Source: Serripes groenlandicus
Taxonomy: Eukaryota > Mollusca > Bivalvia > Cardiida > Cardiidae
DNA: 64,000 nt
Assembly: GCA_031761405.1 (NCBI GenBank)
Contig: JASEVX010000013.1
Span: forward strand, 52,936,219-53,000,218
Direction of reading: 5' to 3'
This document shows, one piece after another, positions 59,390 through 64,000 of this stretch. The notes beneath the pieces are model-generated. The model worked only from the letters and a program-made list of their open reading frames with translations. It had not been told where the DNA came from and ran no database searches. Position 1 is the stretch's first letter, and each line of letters opens with the position of its first letter. The position numbers were made by a program, and so were the translations under genes.

Positions 59390-60570
59390 TCGGTTGGCAG
59401 TGAAACCACTCGATCCGACAGTTGGGTAACTCCGCCTACTGTTATTGATTTTGTTATGGTCACAGCGAGTGGTTTTCGCATGTAACATACAGTCACTGTT
59501 TATACACAACAAGAAATTAAGCCGGGCTACCAGACACGGGAATAAACAGTAGCCTGCCGGGCTTTCATTTGAAAATGACAGTAGCTCGAGGGCTCCGGGC
59601 AATCGATTTGTCGGACACTGCTTAAATTATAAAAGCCGGCCGTAGAAGTGATATTTTTACCTATAACCCGTTCCCGTCACACTACAGATCTGCCCAGGTT
59701 CATTAGTTCTACACATTCACACCGATGGACCCTGGACCCACCAATTGATCACTTATAATTAATAAACTGATCCATCGATTAAATAAATACAAACTGGTAT
59801 TAACTAAATATAAAGAAACATTATCTTTATCCATAAATAAAGCGACAATAACACAATTTAAACCATCACTAGCATGTCTGGCTCAAGGCGACGCAAGATT
59901 ACAATTTACAACATGTATGAACAAAGAATATCATCAGTGGTTCTACTTATCAGAGAAGCAGATGAACGAAAGACGATACATACTGTTCACAACTTCATAT
60001 TTGACTACGAGTGCGTACAAGATTGGGTACGAAACAAAATCCTAGTTTCATTTTAAGCAATAAGAAGCATTGCACATGTCTGACATGGAAAGAATGTTGC
60101 GAGGTGCTTTAAAACAATTTATATAATCATATGCTTGTGAGGATGCAGCTCAAACTTACATTATGGCTCGGCAAAACACTTCGAGTCTGCACATTTTGGT
60201 TGTCTTCACAAGCATGTCAAACACGAAACACGAACGGCAACTCTAAACTTTACCGGTGTAGCGTGAGAAAAGGCAGACCGTGAAATTTGTCAGACCTTAC
60301 ATTTCTCACAGTACGCTCGTGAAAATGTTAAGGCGTGAAAATCTTAAGACGGGTTGATTTAATGCGATTTAGATTTGTATTTTTCGACCATCGTTCCATC
60401 TTCGCGATATTAACATTACTTATATACATGCGTTCTTCTGTTTGAGCCGAACTGAAATAAGTAAAACTGAGCATTTTAGGCATTACATAGCTCCTTAGAA
60501 AAACATAAACCGTCAAAAAATGTAAATGTATTAATTTTTACATTAAAATAAGCGGGTATGGGTGAATGTC
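59390..60570. other. Intergenic, no gene seen
   Basis: A 60-codon frame at 59874-60056 (MSGSRRRKITIYNMYEQR start) has no recognisable family and no splice support. Confidence 0.4.
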
Positions 60571-60866
60571 ATTGGGGAATTGAGGGTTTGATGTCGTTTT
60601 CAACATTTTTTGTCAAAGCACGGCAGGCCAGTTCACCTACGGTTGTTGCTTTACTGTTTATGGCTATATTACAACGTTTCTTAACTTTTTTCTAATTGCT
60701 GCTTTTCACTTAGACGGTATCCCATTAGTGGGAAGACGAATGACGCTTGTCACAATAACGTTGATTTCAAAGGTTGGAAATATGTTGGCCTAGCTGGGGT
60801 TCGAACTAACAACACCTGGATTGACAGCCCCCCCTTAGTCGTACGATTGAGTTACTGCGGGTCGAG
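60570..60866 (-). mobile_element. tRNA-derived SINE, diverged copy
   Basis: It is the same order as 52303-52594: TTGAGGGTTTGATGTCGTTTTC, GGCCAGTTCACCTACGG, CATTAGTGGGAAGACGAATG, GGTTCGAACTAACAACACC, GATTGAGTTACTGCGGGTCG on the plus strand. The flanks GGGTATGGGTGAATG and GGGTATGGAGTGATA are an imperfect TSD. Confidence 0.7.
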
Positions 60867-60949
60867 GGTATGGAGTGATACACCTATGACTCAGGGGCGT
60901 AGCTGGGTCGAAATATGGACTACGCACCATCATTAGGGGGGTAAAAAAG

Positions 60950-61410
60950 AATTCGTCTATATGGGCTCAGGTGACTTCTGGCGTATATTTCACAACATCT
61001 TAATAAGCCTACTTGATACCTCTATGTACGGCATATATACACAAAATACCCTTAAATAATTTGCAGCATTCGGAATTTATTTTTTCTGGGACATTCTCCC
61101 GCGGGAAAAAATTCGTCTATATGGGCTCAGGTGACATCTGGCGTATATTTCACAATATCTTAATGAGCCTACTTGGTACACTTATGTACGGCATATATAC
61201 ACAAAATACCCTGAAAACATTTGCAGCATTCGAAATTTATTTTTTCTGGGTCATGCTCCCCCGAGAAAAAAAATCGGCTATATGGGCTCAGGTGACATCT
61301 GGCGTATATTTCACAATATCTTGATGAGCCTACTTGATACCCTTATATACGGCATGTATACACAAAATACCCTTAAAACATTTGCAGCATTCGGAATTTA
61401 TATTTTCTAA
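60950..61410. repeat. Three tandem ~162-bp units
   Basis: ATATGGGCTCAGGTGAC(T/A)TCTGG, GGCATATATACACAAAATACC, and TTTGCAGCATTCG recur at 60958, 61117 and 61279. Units 1-2 are separated by GACATTCTCCCGCGGG and units 2-3 by GTCATGCTCCCCCGAG. Confidence 0.85.
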
Positions 61411-62265
61411 CATTGACTGTCACTTCCAAAAAATTGAAACTTCGAAGGCATGAATTCGAAGGGCCCACAGTTAATAGTTCGACCTATCAGTACTTTGTGC
61501 TTTAATGTAGCCGAAGGACTGTGTTTTAGTTCGATAATTCGAAAGAGCAGGTTTTCGAGTTTTTCAGGTTAAAAAAACATTAATTTTATGAGGGTTTGGC
61601 CGGGACCGAGGGAGGAGTTCGAGTTGTCCAGGGTGTTCGACTGTTCCCATGTTCGAGCCAACGAGGTTTTACTGTACATTCCGATTATTCATACTAGGTA
61701 CTTTCTTTAAGCCTACACGCGAACTAGAAGGGCTAGTCGTCGCTTCTTTCTTCTTGCAAACACATCTATCACTAAATCAGTGTTTATGTCACGATCACGG
61801 TGAATGTTCATCAAAACAAGCCCGGATAATCTACCGGTGGTAAGGGTTGGCCGTATATATGTTTTAACCCTTCTCATAGTGGTAAACGAACGTTTCGCGT
61901 TTATTTCTGGTTGCAGGTTGCGACACTAGCGATCTCTTCTCAGATCCAAATAAATGGCACGGACCACAATTCGCTCCACCAATATACTTCGAATATCGTA
62001 CTCCCATGTACAATATGAAAATACTATATAATTGTATACATACAAACTACATGTATAGGCATCTAATATTATCAATAAACATAGATGCTTCATTTGACAA
62101 TTTGTCCATGTATGAATTGTTCTGATTTGTCCGTTTTCAACCTTACCCCCCTTAGGGTTCAGTTTTCATTGCATTTTTCGCATTTGTTTCATTTTTTATT
62201 TTGGAACCTCTCAAAATATTTCTTACGCACGTGCGTACGTGCGTAAGCCTAGCTACGCGCCTGAT
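61411..62265. other. Intergenic, no gene seen
   Basis: An 8-bp palindromic GCACGTGCGTACGTGCGT run lies at 62227-62245. No exon was recognised. Confidence 0.35.
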
Positions 62266-62475
62266 GACTTACCAGTACCACTAGTAAATCAAGTAATTAA
62301 TTAGTTAATTAATAGATAATTACAGTAACGAAAAAAACAGGTGATATTACCTACGGCGGGTATGGGGTGAATACACCTGTGACTTGCCTGTACCACTAGT
62401 CAATCAACTAATTAATTAGTTAATTAATTTATTAATGATTACTGTAACGAAAAGACAGGTGATATTACCTACCCA
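62266..62475. repeat. Two diverged ~125-bp direct repeats
   Basis: GTACCACTAGT, AATTAATTAGTTAATTAAT, TACTGTAACGAAAA and ACAGGTGATATTACCTAC occur twice in the same order (62274-62352, 62391-62472). Confidence 0.75.
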
Positions 62476-63350
62476 CTATAACTCAACATTACATTTGTAC
62501 TGCTTACATGAAATTAGGGTTAATGGTCTAACACCTACATTGACATTCCTGCCCATCTCTTCATACCTCAATCAATCAATATATCTTTTAATTTTACATA
62601 AGTAAACACATCCGAAAGACATGGAATTCATATGTATAAAAAATTCAACAGGTGTTCATAGTAGTGTTGGGGTAGGGGGGTCTAGACGCCTTCTATGAAT
62701 ATATTTACTTAATCAAATCAATCCATCTACAGTATTAGTTTCTACACAAAACAAGTTAACTGTTTCAAGAAATGTTTTATAAGTGTTAGTTATGATCTAT
62801 TCTACATCTATATGTCATATATTGGCTAGCCCTGGCTGTAGGTTTGAGTGTCCGGAAGGCTCAGACTTAGGTACACTGTTGGACTGATTTTAGCCACTTT
62901 CTGTTAGTTTGTGGTGTCCATCTGTCCGTCCGAAATTCATAAAATGTCTGTGAACATCTTTTTGGACCTTAAATTGACTATCCAAGCTATTTCAATCCTG
63001 TAGTTCTCTCTTGTAACTGAATTATATATAAACAGTCATTTAGGAGAAAGTACAGAGGTATGAGACCGAAATGTTATCCACATGAGGGCATTCACCCATC
63101 ATTTTCATCTCTCACACGTGTCATCATTTCTACACAAAGCAGCTTCATACGTAAGAATCGATCAATCTCAGACTCACATTGGAGACTCTGTTTTAACTGT
63201 GATGTTCTTTAATGAGAATGTATTGGTCGATGGTATCGCAGGTTGCACTTTGATCAATAGTAGGTATTCTTTCATCCAATATTGTACCTATGTTGTTTTA
63301 AGTTATCGTCTCGGGTTATATCACTCAAGTAAATTTGCTAATAAAATTCA
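62476..63350. other. Intergenic, no gene seen
   Basis: AT-rich. No coding exon or RNA gene was recognised. Confidence 0.35.
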
Positions 63351-63359
63351 TTTGTCCAT

Positions 63360-64000
63360 CTCAGTTTGTTCATAATCAGTCAGTTCTGGGAAACGTTGCC
63401 CTTCCCATATACTCATACTCACAATATGTTCTGGGATATCTGATACCCCTATGTTCATACTCACATTTCTGATACCCCTATGTTCATACTCACAGTGGGT
63501 TCTGGGACATCTGATCCCTCCCCTATACTCATAGTCACAGTCAGTTCTGGGACACCTTTTATCTCCCCTATACTCAGTCAGTCGGTTCTGGGACATATTG
63601 CCCTTCCCGTATACTCATACTCACAATCTGTTCTTGAACACCTCGTCCCTTCCCCTATGTTCATATTCACAGTGGGTTCTGGGACACCTGGTCCCTCCCC
63701 TATACTCATAGTCAGTCAGTTCTGGGACACTTGGTCCCTTCTATATACCCACTATCACAGGCAGTTCTAGGATACCTGGGCCCTTTCTCTATACTCATAG
63801 TCAGTCAGTAATTGGACACCTGGTCCTTACCTATACCCATGTTCAAAATCGGTTCTGGGACACCTCCTGGTCCCTTCTATATTCTCATACTCACAGTCGG
63901 TTCTGGGATACGAACTCACAGTCGCTGTCAGTTCTTGGAAACCTTGTTCCATCCCTTATAACTCACAGACGGTTTTTGGACACCTGGCCCCTACCATATA
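63360..64000. repeat. ~48-bp minisatellite running off the right edge
   Basis: Variable units of CAGTCAGTTCTGGGACACCT, (G)GTCCCTTCCCTATACTC and ATACTCACA repeat about 13 times with deletions. It continues past the window end. Confidence 0.85.

Noticed and set aside
58828..59602. Frames of 222 and 239 codons rich in RTDTSGK/HSKK
   Set aside because: They are composed almost entirely of the inverted minisatellite unit, with equally long frames on the other strand.
59874..60056. 60-codon frame MSGSRRRKITIYNMYEQR...
   Set aside because: It is short, isolated and without recognised family, splice sites or polyadenylation context; such frames are expected by chance.
1..64000. CRISPR array or bacterial operon
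   Set aside because: The many tandem repeats lack regular unique spacers, and the spliced ribosomal protein gene and SINEs show an animal genome.

Overview
The window is animal nuclear DNA: AT-rich, repeat-dense, with spliced GT-AG genes and no operons. The repeats suggest a bivalve mollusc. They include tRNA-derived SINEs with a 'GGCGTTAAAC' body, dispersed elements that open with 'AGGGCCATGATGGCCCT' and close near 'CTCACCTTGAGCAC', short TTAA-flanked palindromic MITEs, and many minisatellites. The species cannot be fixed from sequence alone.

Two protein-coding genes can be assembled exon by exon, both on the minus strand. The first is ribosomal protein eS8 (RPS8): six coding exons between 30503 and 11256 encode a complete 208-residue protein with a 5'TOP-like start and an AATAAA signal. 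The second is a three-exon gene (41275 to 38544) for a 179-residue four-helix membrane protein with the W...GLW...C...C signature of the claudin/PMP22 superfamily.

The main discovery is inside RPS8. Introns 4 and 5 (about 4.9 and 10.5 kb) hold about 40 copies of C/D-box snoRNA genes, all on the host strand. I sort them into four families by terminal stem, C, D', C' and D boxes and guide. Family A (4 copies plus a relic) carries a D-box guide for the AGUAACUAUGACUC stretch of 28S rRNA and matches SNORD46/snR63, which also sits in RPS8 in humans. Family B (15 copies) and family D (12 copies) use the same CCGAAAGATGGT guide tract, shifted two nucleotides relative to box D', so they should mark a G and an A two nucleotides apart in 28S rRNA. 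Family C (9 copies) shares the stem and D-side half of family B but has a different D' guide, for CUCAACCUAUUC of 28S rRNA. The copies lie in tandem units (247-255 bp in intron 4, about 320 bp in intron 5) and larger duplicated blocks; some units duplicated after a SINE inserted.

Layout: 1-11200 is intergenic with satellites (4120-4640, 7710-9080, 9571-10670) and MITEs. 11200-30525 is the RPS8/snoRNA host gene. 30526-38480 is intergenic, with a nested SINE-in-MITE and an 860-bp GGTATTTCAG-type minisatellite. 38485-41275 is the claudin-like gene. 41400-64000 shows no recognisable gene; it holds dispersed elements with internal tandem units, a 1.4-kb inverted pair of minisatellites (57925-59390), SINEs, and a minisatellite running off the right edge. 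Long ORFs in the satellites are by-products of repeat length or composition, not genes.
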